This document shows, piece by piece, positions 24,865 to 33,196 of a DNA stretch of 64,000 nucleotides. The position numbers were made by a program, and so were the translations under genes. A model generated the notes under the pieces. It did not search any database, was not told the origin of the DNA, and saw only the letters and a program-made list of their open reading frames with translations. Source of the DNA: JAKAWQ01 sp963840545 (GTDB lineage: Bacteria > Pseudomonadota > Alphaproteobacteria > Acetobacterales > Acetobacteraceae). Every line of letters starts with the position of its first letter. Within the stretch, counting starts at the first letter, position 1. The stretch covers positions 186,001-250,000 of the forward strand of contig CAWIZE010000006.1 in assembly GCA_963840545.1 (NCBI GenBank), read 5' to 3'.

Positions 24865-27108
24865 TCATAGCGCGCTGAAGCCGAATTGCCCGACGGTCTT
24901 GAAGGTGATCTGGAGGAGGAGCGTCGTCGCGCCGTTATCGCCGTCGAGCGAGGTGAACCGCCGACTGAAGAGCACGGCGAAGATCATGCATTCGTTCTGG
25001 TACGATCCCTGGAAGCCGGCCGAGACCAGGCTGCCGTTCTTGACGTTCTGCCGCTCGTTGGCGCTGACCTGCCAGCCGCCGTACTGCGTCGAGGCGCCGA
25101 GCGAGACCTCGTTGCGCGGCACCGTGAGGGCGGGCTGCGGCGTCGTCGGCGGCTGATCGTAGAGCAGATAAGGATTGTTCGGGGTGTAGAGGTAGCCGGC
25201 ATTGAGATGCAGCCGGTTGATCGCGAGGGTGGTGGTCGCGTCGGTGAAGTCGAGGCCGTTGCCGTCGGTCGAGTAGCGGCCCTGCCAGTTGAAGCTGAGC
25301 CACGCGTTCGGCGTGAAGGTCAGGTGCGAGACGAGATCGGAGAAATTGTTGTTGAGGCCGGAACCGGGAAGGAAGAGCGGGTCTTTCTGCAGGCGCCAGG
25401 ACTGGCCGATCAGACCATCGACGGTGCTCCCGCCGATGTACCACGCGCCGTGCAGGGCATAGTTGGCGCGGACACCGCCTTCCTGGCGATCGATCCCGGG
25501 GAACTTGTTCCATCCGAAGAGATTGGCGTCGGTGAATTCGAGATAGAGGCTGTCTTCGTTCGGCACCAGGGACTGGGTGCCGGTGTTGGGCGCCGCGATG
25601 AGCTGGACGATCGGCTCGACCAGTTGGCTGCCCCAGGCGCCGGAGCGCATCACGGGCCAGCGCAGGTTGACCGCGGCCTGCGGCAGGGCGGTCACGGGAT
25701 TCGAGGTGTCGACCGCGAAATAATCGGGCTGCTCGTCGAGCTGGCTGCCGCGGTACGCCGCCGAGGTGAGGTGGAAGGCGACGTTCCAGAGCGTGCCTTC
25801 CGGACCGAGCCAGGGCCGCTGCCAGTTGAGGATGGCGTCGGCGCGCTGGACGTCGGCGCCTTGCGGGCGGATGACGTTGAAGTAGGCGGAGTCGAACGAG
25901 AGCCGGCCGCCGAGCGCGTCCGGCTCGCCGAGATAGCTGTACTGCCAGTGCGGCGCCACCACCGGCAGGGCGGCATCGTCGATGGTCGTGTTGAAGCCCT
26001 GAAAGAACTGAGCGTCGAGGCGGGTGTATGCGCCCTGCCCGAAGCCCTCGATGTACGCGTTGCTGCTGAGCACGCCGCCGGCGCCGGGAATGTTGAAGTT
26101 GCGCAGGTAAACGGACGAGGTGGCACGATCGAGGTTGAAGCCGTAGCGATAGGTATCGTTGTAGTTGAAGTTGCCGCTGGCGAAGATCGCTCCCTGCGCC
26201 GCGCCTTCGTCGTAGGCAGTGTAGCCGTTGAGGCGGATCTCGCCGTTGTTGAAGACGCGCCGGTAGTCGGCCTGGATCTGCGGGCCGCCCTGGGCGGTGA
26301 TGGTGGGCGAGATGACGACGTCGGACTGGCCGTCGATCACGTAGTAGTAGGGAACGGTGAGGAACGCGCCGAGATGCGTCGCCGTGCCGAACGAGGGAAC
26401 GAGCAGGCCGCTCTCGCGCTTCACCGAGGGATCGGCGGTCCAGAAATAGGGAAAATAGAAGATCGGGAAGCCGTAGATGCGCATCATCGCGTCGTAGTAC
26501 TCGATGCGCTTGTTGACGAGGTCCTGGACGATCTTCGAGGCGGTGATCTGCCACAGCGGCGGCGCGGTGGGGTCCTTGGCGCAGAGGTTGCAGGTCGAAT
26601 AGACGGCGCGCGCCAGCTCGTTGATCTTGCCCCCGGTGCGCTCGCCGCCATTGGCGATCAGCCGCCCGTTCTCGGCGAGCCGCAGGCTCATCCCCGTGAG
26701 CACGGCGTTCTGCATGCCCTGGGTGAGCCGGGCGCGGTCGGAGAAGAGCGTCTGGCCGTCGGGCTCGACCACCACCACGTGGCCGGTGGCGATGGTGATG
26801 CCGGTGTTGCGGTTGTAGGTGATCCTGTCGGCCTGGAGGACGCGGCCGTTCTGCCAGGCCTGGACGTGGCCGGTGGCGGTGACGATGCCGCTGGCGCGGT
26901 CGTAGGTGAGATGGTCGGCGACGAAGGTCACCGGCTGGTTGTTCGAAACCTGCGGCCCGCTCGGAAGCAGGAGGCTGGTCGGCTGGGCCGCGGCCGGAGA
27001 GGAAGGCAGCAGGGCGAGCAGGAAGGCCACTGCCAATTGGCATAGGAAGCCGAAAACGCGTTCAGACGGAAATGGTCGATCCGGCCCATCTACGCGCGCG
27101 CGGGACAC
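24865..27108 (-). CDS. lptD: LPS assembly outer-membrane protein LptD
   Basis: Forms the outer-membrane barrel that inserts lipopolysaccharide, receiving it through the Lpt bridge. The 747 residues start with a signal peptide (VAFLLALLPSSPAAAQ). An OstA/LptA-like jellyroll comes next at about residues 60-180 (FVADHLTYDRASGIVTATGHV), and then a long beta-barrel rich in aromatic turn residues that ends FGFSAL. Cysteines in YSTCNLCAKDP probably take part in the disulfides that control LptD maturation. The GTG at 27108 is the only start before the signal peptide, four bases after the lptG stop. Confidence 0.95.
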   Translation of the reverse strand: MSRARVDGPDRPFPSERVFGFLCQLAVAFLLALLPSSPAAAQPTSLLLPSGPQVSNNQPVTFVADHLTYDRASGIVTATGHVQAWQNGRVLQADRITYNRNTGITIATGHVVVVEPDGQTLFSDRARLTQGMQNAVLTGMSLRLAENGRLIANGGERTGGKINELARAVYSTCNLCAKDPTAPPLWQITASKIVQDLVNKRIEYYDAMMRIYGFPIFYFPYFWTADPSVKRESGLLVPSFGTATHLGAFLTVPYYYVIDGQSDVVISPTITAQGGPQIQADYRRVFNNGEIRLNGYTAYDEGAAQGAIFASGNFNYNDTYRYGFNLDRATSSVYLRNFNIPGAGGVLSSNAYIEGFGQGAYTRLDAQFFQGFNTTIDDAALPVVAPHWQYSYLGEPDALGGRLSFDSAYFNVIRPQGADVQRADAILNWQRPWLGPEGTLWNVAFHLTSAAYRGSQLDEQPDYFAVDTSNPVTALPQAAVNLRWPVMRSGAWGSQLVEPIVQLIAAPNTGTQSLVPNEDSLYLEFTDANLFGWNKFPGIDRQEGGVRANYALHGAWYIGGSTVDGLIGQSWRLQKDPLFLPGSGLNNNFSDLVSHLTFTPNAWLSFNWQGRYSTDGNGLDFTDATTTLAINRLHLNAGYLYTPNNPYLLYDQPPTTPQPALTVPRNEVSLGASTQYGGWQVSANERQNVKNGSLVSAGFQGSYQNECMIFAVLFSRRFTSLDGDNGATTLLLQITFKTVGQFGFSAL

Positions 27109-27111
27109 GGG

Positions 27112-28224
27112 CTAGCCGTCTTCGAGATGGAGCAAAAGGGCGAGCGCCAGCATCAGCCCGGCGGCCGAGGGCGCCCAGGCGGCGAGCAGCAGCGGCAGGG
27201 CGCCCGACTGGCCGTATTCCGCGGCGACCTTCGAGATGAGGAACAGCGCGAAGCCCGCGGCGACGCCGCTGATCAGCATCTCCGAGACCCGCCCGTGGCG
27301 CGCCGGGCGCATCGAGAAGCCGGCCGAGACGAGCGCCATCGTCCCGCAGAGGAGGGGGAGTGCGAGCAGGGTCTGGAAATAGAGCCGGTGGGCGACGGTC
27401 GAGAAGCCGGCATGGGCGAGCAGCGAGATGAAGCCGGGGAGCTGCCAGACCGAGAGCGCGTCGGGCGAGGCGAAGCTCTCCTGGACGCGGGCGAGGGTGA
27501 GGTCGGTCGGCAGGCGGATGGTGCCGGGCGGGCTCGGCAGGTGCCCCGGCTTGAGGGTCCGGGCGGCGGTGAAGACCCAGGCGCCGGGGACCAGCTCGCC
27601 GCGCCCCGCCTCGATCCGGAGCAGGAGATGGTCCCGGGGGTCGAGGCGGAAGATGCTGACCTGGCGGGCGACGAGGCGCGTGCCCTGCTCGGTGACGTGG
27701 TTGGCGTGGATGATCGCGACGCCGTCCGGGACCAGCTGATTGTCCGACTGGCGGACCCAGAGCTCGCCGCCGCTGAGCGAGAGCGGGTGGGCGCCGACAT
27801 CGATATAGGCCTCGTTGAGCGTTTCGGCCCGGGCGTAGGTGACCGACGAGATCGGGCTGATCACCGTGGTCGCGAGCGCGCCGATGGCTAGCGCGACGAG
27901 GAACGGGGCGGCGAGGATCTGCCAGATGGAGACGCCCGCGGCGCGGGCGACGACCAGCTCCGAGGAGCGGGTGAGGCGCCAGAAGGCGTAGATCCCGCCG
28001 AGCAGCACCGAGAAGGGCAGGAGCTGCATCAGGAGCCAGGGCAGGCGGAGTGCCGCGATCTCGGCGACCAGGCCGAACGTGGCGTCGGGCCTGAGGGCCG
28101 CACGGCGGAGGAGCTCGATGAAGTCGAAGAGCGAGGCGAGGATGGTGAGCCCGCCGAGCGCGGTGAGGACCGCGAGCAGGAATTGCCTGGCGAAGTAGCG
28201 GGCGAGGGTGGTGGCCAGCGTCAC
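27112..28224 (-). CDS. lptG: LPS export ABC transporter permease LptG
   Basis: One of the two inner-membrane permeases that, with LptB and LptC, pull lipopolysaccharide from the membrane. The 370 residues have the family layout: an N-terminal group of hydrophobic helices, a periplasmic jellyroll (about residues 130-250, HPLSLSGGELWVRQ), and C-terminal helices ending LALALLLHLEDG. RLTRSSELVVARAAGVSIWQI is the coupling helix that contacts LptB. The GTG start overlaps the lptF stop (GTGA), so both permeases are made in a coupled way. lptB and lptC are not in view. Confidence 0.93.
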   Translation of the reverse strand: MTLATTLARYFARQFLLAVLTALGGLTILASLFDFIELLRRAALRPDATFGLVAEIAALRLPWLLMQLLPFSVLLGGIYAFWRLTRSSELVVARAAGVSIWQILAAPFLVALAIGALATTVISPISSVTYARAETLNEAYIDVGAHPLSLSGGELWVRQSDNQLVPDGVAIIHANHVTEQGTRLVARQVSIFRLDPRDHLLLRIEAGRGELVPGAWVFTAARTLKPGHLPSPPGTIRLPTDLTLARVQESFASPDALSVWQLPGFISLLAHAGFSTVAHRLYFQTLLALPLLCGTMALVSAGFSMRPARHGRVSEMLISGVAAGFALFLISKVAAEYGQSGALPLLLAAWAPSAAGLMLALALLLHLEDG

Positions 28225-29366
28225 GGCGTGCCGAGCCGCGGGCGGGCGAAGCCGGGGAGGCGGGCCCGCGGGACGAAGAGGAGCCAGGCGAAGACGGCGC
28301 CGGGGAGGACCGCCTCGACCCAGATGAGCGGCATCAGCGCGGGGATTCGCTGGGAGACGTCGGCGACCGCGAGCTGGGCCGCGAGCAGCGCGACGACGCC
28401 GCCGACCGCCGCGGCGGGGCGCCAGAGGCCGCCATGGCGGCGGAAGCTGCCGGCGAGCACGCTGTAGAGGGCGAGGAGGGCGAAGGAGACCGCGGTGAAG
28501 GGGGTGGTGAGCCGGCGATAGGCCTCGACGCGGAATTTGGGCACGTCGCGCGGCGCGACGGTTTCGGGGTCGGGGTTGAGGAGCTGGCCCATGGGAAGCT
28601 CGGAGGCGTCGCGGAAGCGCTGCTGGGTGCCGTTGCTGTTGGCGGTGAGGTCGATCGTGTTCTCGGCGAAGGTCAGCACGTTGAGCCGGCCGGTGCGGCG
28701 GTCGATCACCTGCCGGCTGCCGTGGAAGAGGAGCACCTCCGGCCCGTCCGGCCCGTCCGCGATCCGGCCGCTCTCGGCGAGGACCGTCGCCGGGTCGTTG
28801 GGGTCGCGGGCGTCGTCGACCAGGATGCCGTGCAGGGTGCCGTCGACATCGCGCTTGCGGACATAGACGGTGAGGTTGTCCGAGACCGGCGTGAACACCC
28901 CCTCCTGGAGCAGGAAGGCGGCGATCCGGTTGCGGATCTCGAACTGGTACTGCCGGAAGGCGGCGACGCTCGCGGGCACGATCGTGATGTTGAGCCAGAA
29001 GCAGGCGGCGAGCGAGACGGCGGCAAGCCCGAGCGCCGGCCGGGCGAGGGCGAAGTGCGAGAGGCCGGCGGCGTGCATGACGGTCAGCTCGCGGTCGGCG
29101 GCGAGGCGGAGATAGAGGAAGAGGATCACGAGGAAGGTGGTGATCGGCAGGATCACCGCGACGAAGCCCGGGATGAGCAGGCCGGTGAGCTCGAGGAAGA
29201 CGCGCAGGCTGAGGCCGCGATCGATCACCAGCTCGAGGAAGCGGAGCGACTGGGTGAGCCAGATCAGGGCGGCGAGGCCGCCGGTCGAGATGACGAGCGC
29301 CGCCAGGAGCTGGCGGAAGACGTAGCGGTCGATCTGGCAGGGGAGGGGACGGCTGAAGAGAGGCAT
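28221..29366 (-). CDS. lptF: LPS export ABC transporter permease LptF
   Basis: Partner permease of LptG. The 381 residues begin IDRYVFRQLLAALVISTGGL, followed by the coupling segment RLAADRELTVMHAAGLSHF, a periplasmic domain (about residues 150-265, including LLFHGSRQVIDRRTGRLNV) and C-terminal helices. Being first in the lptF-lptG-lptD-surA-rsmA run, it probably carries the promoter in the 110-base gap upstream (29367-29475), though I cannot assign a clear -35/-10 pair there. Confidence 0.93.
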   Translation of the reverse strand: MPLFSRPLPCQIDRYVFRQLLAALVISTGGLAALIWLTQSLRFLELVIDRGLSLRVFLELTGLLIPGFVAVILPITTFLVILFLYLRLAADRELTVMHAAGLSHFALARPALGLAAVSLAACFWLNITIVPASVAAFRQYQFEIRNRIAAFLLQEGVFTPVSDNLTVYVRKRDVDGTLHGILVDDARDPNDPATVLAESGRIADGPDGPEVLLFHGSRQVIDRRTGRLNVLTFAENTIDLTANSNGTQQRFRDASELPMGQLLNPDPETVAPRDVPKFRVEAYRRLTTPFTAVSFALLALYSVLAGSFRRHGGLWRPAAAVGGVVALLAAQLAVADVSQRIPALMPLIWVEAVLPGAVFAWLLFVPRARLPGFARPRLGTP

Positions 29367-29475
29367 CGCGCTCGGGGGCTTCGGCGAAAGGGGCCGGGTG
29401 AAGGGGGGCGGGAAGGAAGTCTATCCTGGCGAAGCCCACCGGCGAAAGCGCGCGGCCGGAATTGCCGGACCGGAA

Positions 29476-30921
29476 TTACCGGAGAAGGACCTTGCCCGGG
29501 TTGAGCAGGAAGTCGGGGTCGAGTGCCGCCTTGATCCGGCGCATCAGGGCAAGCTCGGGGCCGGCGCGCCAGGCCGCCAGCATCGCCGGCTTGAGCCGGC
29601 CGATGCCGTGCTCGGCGGAGAAGCTGCCGCCGAGGTCGCGGACCACCTCGTTCACCGCCGCCATCAGGGGCTCGGCCGCGGCGAGGAAGACGGCGGTTGC
29701 CATGCCGTCCGGCTGGACGAAGTTGAAGTGGATGTTGCCGTCGCCGAGATGGCCGAAGGGGACGACCCGGACGCCGGGCATGATTGCGGCGCCGGCGGCG
29801 GCGGCGCGGGCGAGGAGCTCGGGGATGGCGGGGACCGGCACCGAGACGTCGTTCTTGACCGAGGCGCCGGCGAGAAGCTGCGCCTCGGAATGCTCCTCGC
29901 GGAGCTTCCAGAGCGCGAGGCGCTGGGCTTCGCTGGCGGAGACGGTGGCGTCGGCGACCTCGCCTGCCTCGATCGCGGCGGCGAGGACCGTGGAGAGGGA
30001 GGCGGCGAGGCCGGCATCGGGGCGGGAGGCGGCGAGCTCGACCAGGACGTAGTGCGGCGCCGGCTGGGCGAGGGGGAGGCGGGTGCCCGGGATATTGGCG
30101 AGTACGAGCGCGATGCCGGCGGCCGACATGTATTCGAAGGCGACCAGGGCGGCGGCGTCATGGCGCTGGAGCCTCGCGAGGAGGGCGAGCGCGGCTTCGG
30201 GTGAAGGGAGGGAAACGAAGGCTGCGATGCGCTCGGCGGGCGCCGGCTCGAGGCGGAGGACGGCGGCGGTGATGACGCCGAGCGTGCCCTCGGAGCCGAC
30301 GAAGAGCTGGCGGAGGCAGTAGCCGGTGTTGTCCTTGCGCAAGGAGCGGAGGCCGTCCCAGACCTGGCCGTCGGCGAGCACGACCTCGAGGCCGAGGACG
30401 CGCTCGCGGGCATTGCCGTAGCGCAGCGTGTTGTTGCCGCCGGCGTTGGTGGCGAGGACGCCGCCGATCTCGGCGGTGCCTTCGGAGGCGATCGAGAGGG
30501 GGAGGAGGCAGCCGGCGGCGGCGGCTTCGTCCTGGGCGGCCTTGAGGGTGACGCCGGCCTCGAGGGTCAGCGTGAGGTCGAGCGGGTCGAGGGCGCGGAT
30601 GCGGGTGAGGCGGGAGAGGGAGAGGACCAGCTCGGAGCCGTCCTCGGCGGGGACGGCGCCGCCGACCATGGAGGTGTTGCCGCCCTGGGGGACGAGGGGG
30701 ACGCGGGCGGCGGCAGAGAGGCGGACGCAGGCGGCGACCGCTTCGGTGGTGGCGGGGCGGAGGACGGCGGCGGTCTGGCCTTGGTAGAGGCCGCGCCAAT
30801 CGGTGGCGTAGGGGGCGGTGTCGGCGGGATCGGTGAGCATGCCGCCGGGGCCGAGGGCGGCGGCGAGGGCGGCGAGGAGCGTGGGCGGGATGGGCGCGCG
30901 CGCGGTGGGGGAATCGGGCAT
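29476..30921 (-). CDS. FAD-binding oxidoreductase, GlcD/D-2-hydroxyglutarate dehydrogenase type
   Basis: A 481-residue flavoprotein of the FAD-PCMH type followed by the FAD-oxidase C domain. It probably oxidises a D-2-hydroxy acid (lactate, glycolate or 2-hydroxyglutarate). The FAD site includes VPQGGNTSMVGGAVP and GGVLATNAGGNNTLRYG, and GSEGTLGVITAAVLRL is the second flavin motif. The metal-binding histidines appear as FGHLGDGNIHFNF and SAEHGIGRLK. It is followed on the same strand by the lpt operon. A 116-base relic of its middle part lies 1.4 kb away at 31942-32057. The substrate is not assignable from sequence. Confidence 0.88.
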   Translation of the reverse strand: MPDSPTARAPIPPTLLAALAAALGPGGMLTDPADTAPYATDWRGLYQGQTAAVLRPATTEAVAACVRLSAAARVPLVPQGGNTSMVGGAVPAEDGSELVLSLSRLTRIRALDPLDLTLTLEAGVTLKAAQDEAAAAGCLLPLSIASEGTAEIGGVLATNAGGNNTLRYGNARERVLGLEVVLADGQVWDGLRSLRKDNTGYCLRQLFVGSEGTLGVITAAVLRLEPAPAERIAAFVSLPSPEAALALLARLQRHDAAALVAFEYMSAAGIALVLANIPGTRLPLAQPAPHYVLVELAASRPDAGLAASLSTVLAAAIEAGEVADATVSASEAQRLALWKLREEHSEAQLLAGASVKNDVSVPVPAIPELLARAAAAGAAIMPGVRVVPFGHLGDGNIHFNFVQPDGMATAVFLAAAEPLMAAVNEVVRDLGGSFSAEHGIGRLKPAMLAAWRAGPELALMRRIKAALDPDFLLNPGKVLLR

Positions 30922-31083
30922 GAGGCGAGGTTTCTCACGGATCCGGGGCGGCCGGGCGGGGGAGGGTAGCGGAGGCCGCGCCGGGCTGTCGATGACGGCG
31001 CCCGCGCGCCAAGGCGCCGGGAGCGGTCGTTCTCTACGTCGAGCTCGGACGCCTCGGTTCGACCCATCTGCGGCATTTGCCGC

Positions 31084-31512
31084 TCAGGGCTCGGGGTCCG
31101 ATCTTGAAGGCGAAGTGGCGATCGCTTCCAGGGCAACCAGTCGTGGGCGAATCCATGCCGCCAGCGCCTCCGCATCGCGTTCGTTCCTGGCGACCCGGAG
31201 CATCACCGCAACCGCATCTGCTTCCTCAAATGCAAGGTCGTAGGCGTTTAAATCCAGAAAGGCCCGGGCGGTCGCCCAGGCCGTCCGCTTATTGCCATCC
31301 GGGAAAGCGTGCGCCTGGGCAATCCCGCAGGCGTAGAGAGAAGCGAGATGAGCGGCGTCGGGGTCGCCGTAGGAGGCCAGAGTCCGAGGGCAGGCCAGAG
31401 CACCCTCGAGCCCGCCCTCATCGCGAATTCCCTCCAGGCCGCCGTAGTCAGCCAGCAACCGATCGTGAGCGGCCTCGACGGCCTTCCTCGCGACCCAGAG
31501 CCATCCCTTCAC
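31084..31512 (-). CDS. Doc-like (death-on-curing, Fic fold) toxin
   Basis: A 142-residue Fic-fold protein. Its active-site loop is HAFPDGNKRTA (His68 to Arg76), the Doc form in which the last residues read NKR, not the GNGR of AMPylating Fic enzymes. Doc of phage P1 stops translation by phosphorylating EF-Tu, so the same is inferred here. It overlaps the stop of the upstream antitoxin by four bases (ATGA), the usual toxin-antitoxin arrangement. The partner is an AbrB/MazE-type protein instead of the classical Phd. Confidence 0.88.
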   Translation of the reverse strand: MKGWLWVARKAVEAAHDRLLADYGGLEGIRDEGGLEGALACPRTLASYGDPDAAHLASLYACGIAQAHAFPDGNKRTAWATARAFLDLNAYDLAFEEADAVAVMLRVARNERDAEALAAWIRPRLVALEAIATSPSRSDPEP

Positions 31513-31739
31513 AGTTTGGCCAGGGCGCGCAGGACATTGCGGTCCTTGCGCATCACCCGCTCGAAGGACTCCATTTGCCTGGCAAAGTCGGGGTCATGGG
31601 CCGTCATCCGGTAGGAGCCGTCGGGCGCTTCCGTGAGATAGACGGTATCGCCCTTCTGCACCCGCAGCCGGTCCCGGGCCTCACGGGGCAGAATGAAGCC
31701 CTCGCTGTTCCCGACAGTCGTCAGCTTGAGCGCGATCAT
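31509..31739 (-). CDS. AbrB/MazE-family antitoxin
   Basis: A 76-residue SpoVT-AbrB swapped-hairpin DNA-binding protein: LKLTTVGNSEGFILPREARDR is the signature, and the C-terminal half (DFARQMESFERVMRKD) should wrap and block the toxin. As in other such modules it would repress its own promoter with the toxin as co-repressor. A perfect palindrome lies 11 bases upstream of its ATG. GGGGG directly before the start can act as ribosome-binding site. Confidence 0.88.
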   Translation of the reverse strand: MIALKLTTVGNSEGFILPREARDRLRVQKGDTVYLTEAPDGSYRMTAHDPDFARQMESFERVMRKDRNVLRALAKL

Positions 31740-31749
31740 CCGAGCCCCC

Positions 31750-31769
31750 TATATAACGGTTGTTATATA
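31750..31769 (-). promoter_or_regulatory. Palindromic operator/promoter of the AbrB-Doc operon
   Basis: TATATAAC and GTTATATA form a perfect 8-bp inverted repeat around the loop GGTT, in otherwise GC-rich DNA and just upstream of the antitoxin ATG. The AT-rich arms also provide -10-like sequence. I infer that the AbrB antitoxin binds here to autoregulate. Confidence 0.65.
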
Positions 31770-31941
31770 TCCACCAGACACCGGGAGGTCAAGCAGGCTG
31801 GTCGTCCTCGTCATCTTCCTCGCCGGCGCCACCCCTACCGCGAGCATCGTCGTCACCATCGTGGCCGGGCGATCATGCTGAACGATCCAGCCCCGATGGC
31901 GCCGGCGGCGCTCATGGGGCCAGGCGTCGCGATGCTGGCGG

Positions 31942-32057
31942 TGCCGTAGTGGAGCGCGTTGTTGCCGCCGGCGTTGGTGGCGAGCACGCCGCCGGTCTCG
32001 GCGGTGCCCTCGGAGGAGATCGAGAGGGGCGGGAGGCAGCCGGCGGCGGCGGCTTCG
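31942..32057 (-). pseudogene. Relic of a GlcD-type FAD oxidase gene
   Basis: Translated on the minus strand this reads AAAAGCLPPLSISSEGTAE followed by TGGVLATNAGGNNALHYG. The intact oxidase at 29476-30921 reads AAAAGCLLPLSIASEGTAE and IGGVLATNAGGNNTLRYG at the matching place. At DNA level I count 9 mismatches in 116 aligned bases (30414-30529). Similarity continues weakly to about 32090 after a short deletion. No start, no further domain and flanking unrelated DNA make this a dead fragment. It sits between the two toxin-antitoxin operons. Confidence 0.8.
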
Positions 32058-32254
32058 GCCCTTGACCGCGACGCCGTACCCAAGACCCAAGCCGGTGGCT
32101 TCGACGCCATGACGGCCAAATAGGTGTCAGCCCAAGAATATCGCCAAGAATATCGGTTGACGGCGGCAACCCTCATGTGAGGACATGATCATATATAGAT
32201 GCGCTCGAAGCCTCCGCCGAGCCGGGCACGCTCGCGGTCGCCTATGGACGTCTC

Positions 32255-32283
32255 TTGATCGCAATCGCTCATTAGGATATATT
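32255..32283 (+). promoter_or_regulatory. Sigma-70-like promoter of the Xre-PIN operon
   Basis: TTGATC (32255-32260) and TATATT (32278-32283) are separated by exactly 17 bases. The antitoxin ATG lies seven bases after the -10 box, about where transcription should begin, and no ribosome-binding site is present. This points to a leaderless mRNA. Confidence 0.6.
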
Positions 32284-32289
32284 GCGCTC

Positions 32290-32640
32290 ATGGACGTCAC
32301 CCCCGAACAGATCCGCGCCGCCCGTGCCCTCCTGCGCCTCGAACAGGCCGAGCTTGCGCGCCGCGCCCACGTCTCGATCGTCACCATCCGTCGGCTCGAG
32401 GGCGCGGAGAGCCGCGAGCGGGTCACACCCACTACCCTCGATGGCGTCCGACAGATCCTGGAGCAAGCAGGGGCGGAATTCATCCCGGACGGCGTGCGCC
32501 GGCGCCGCGCCGTCCGGCCCGACGCGGATTCCCTCTACGACGATCTGCGCGCGATCAGCCTGCGTAGCGCGACACGGCTGCAGGGTCGTGAGCTGCTGAC
32601 GGATGCCGATCTGTACGACGAGGATGGCCTGCCGGCGTGA
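32290..32640 (+). CDS. Xre-family helix-turn-helix antitoxin
   Basis: A 116-residue protein with an N-terminal Cro/C1-type helix-turn-helix (about residues 5-60: EQIRAARALLRLEQAELARR, then VSIVTIRRLEG and the cap sequence LDGVRQILEQAGAEFIPDG). The C-terminal 45 residues, rich in acid, probably bind the toxin. The stop overlaps the start of the PIN-domain gene (GTGA). Xre proteins are more often paired with HipA, HigB or RES toxins than with PIN toxins. The ATG at 32290 is chosen because the helix-turn-helix begins right after it. The frame open upstream of it is noncoding. Confidence 0.83.
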   Translation: MDVTPEQIRAARALLRLEQAELARRAHVSIVTIRRLEGAESRERVTPTTLDGVRQILEQAGAEFIPDGVRRRRAVRPDADSLYDDLRAISLRSATRLQGRELLTDADLYDEDGLPA

Positions 32641-33032
32641 TCACCGTCGACAGCTCGGCATTGATCGCCATCCTACGCCGCGAGCCGGAGGCGGACAGCT
32701 TCCTGCGGGTCATCGCCTCGGCAGAGGGCTGCGTGCTCTCGTCGGTCAGCCTGCTCGAAACGAGCATGGTGCTGGCCGGGCGCGCTGGCGACGCCTCGGC
32801 CTGGACGGAACTCGATGCGCTGATCGCCCGGGCAGCGATGCAGGTGGAGGCGCAGGATGCGGGTTTGGCGGAGGCGGCGCGGGCGGCCTTCCTTCGCTAC
32901 GGAAAAGGCCGTCATCCGGCCGCTCTCAACCTGGGTGACTGTGCGTCCTACGCCCTCGCCAACGCCCGCAGCCTGCCGCTGCTGTTCAAGGGCGGCGACT
33001 TCGCCAAAACCGACCTGATGGCGGCGAGCTGA
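32637..33032 (+). CDS. vapC: PIN-domain ribonuclease toxin (VapC family)
   Basis: A 131-residue VapC-type endoribonuclease. The four acidic metal-binding positions are all present: Asp5 in MITVDSSALIAIL, Glu41 in SLLETSMV, Asp101 in NLGDCASYALA and Asp121 in GGDFAKTD. VapC toxins cut initiator tRNA or rRNA and so arrest translation. The GTG start overlaps the antitoxin stop. It is a complete, apparently active toxin. Gene symbol by family only, because the partner is Xre and not VapB. Confidence 0.88.
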   Translation: MITVDSSALIAILRREPEADSFLRVIASAEGCVLSSVSLLETSMVLAGRAGDASAWTELDALIARAAMQVEAQDAGLAEAARAAFLRYGKGRHPAALNLGDCASYALANARSLPLLFKGGDFAKTDLMAAS

Positions 33033-33053
33033 TACACTATTAGCCATAGTGTA
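33033..33053 (+). terminator. Perfect inverted repeat after the PIN toxin
   Basis: TACACTAT and ATAGTGTA pair across TAGCC, starting at the base after the toxin stop codon. The stem is AT-rich and no T-run follows, so a transcript 3'-end role is likely but not proven. Confidence 0.4.
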
Positions 33054-33196
33054 ACGGTTGGCCGGGGTCTCGGCCGGCATTCCCGGGAAAATATGTTATC
33101 AAGAGTACCGCGGAGGAGGGGACGGGCGGCGCGTTGGCATCGCCGACCGCTATAGTGGTCTGAGCAGCAGCGGAACAGAAAGTCGAATTGAGCGCG

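Noticed and set aside
24886..27045. 719-residue frame antisense to lptD
   Set aside because: Composition is Arg/Gly/Glu/Val-rich without motifs, and the LptD reading on the other strand is unambiguous.
31749..32176. Overlapping minus-strand frames around the FAD-oxidase fragment as real genes
   Set aside because: Only the short oxidase-like part is homologous; the rest is unrelated sequence, so it is called a relic.
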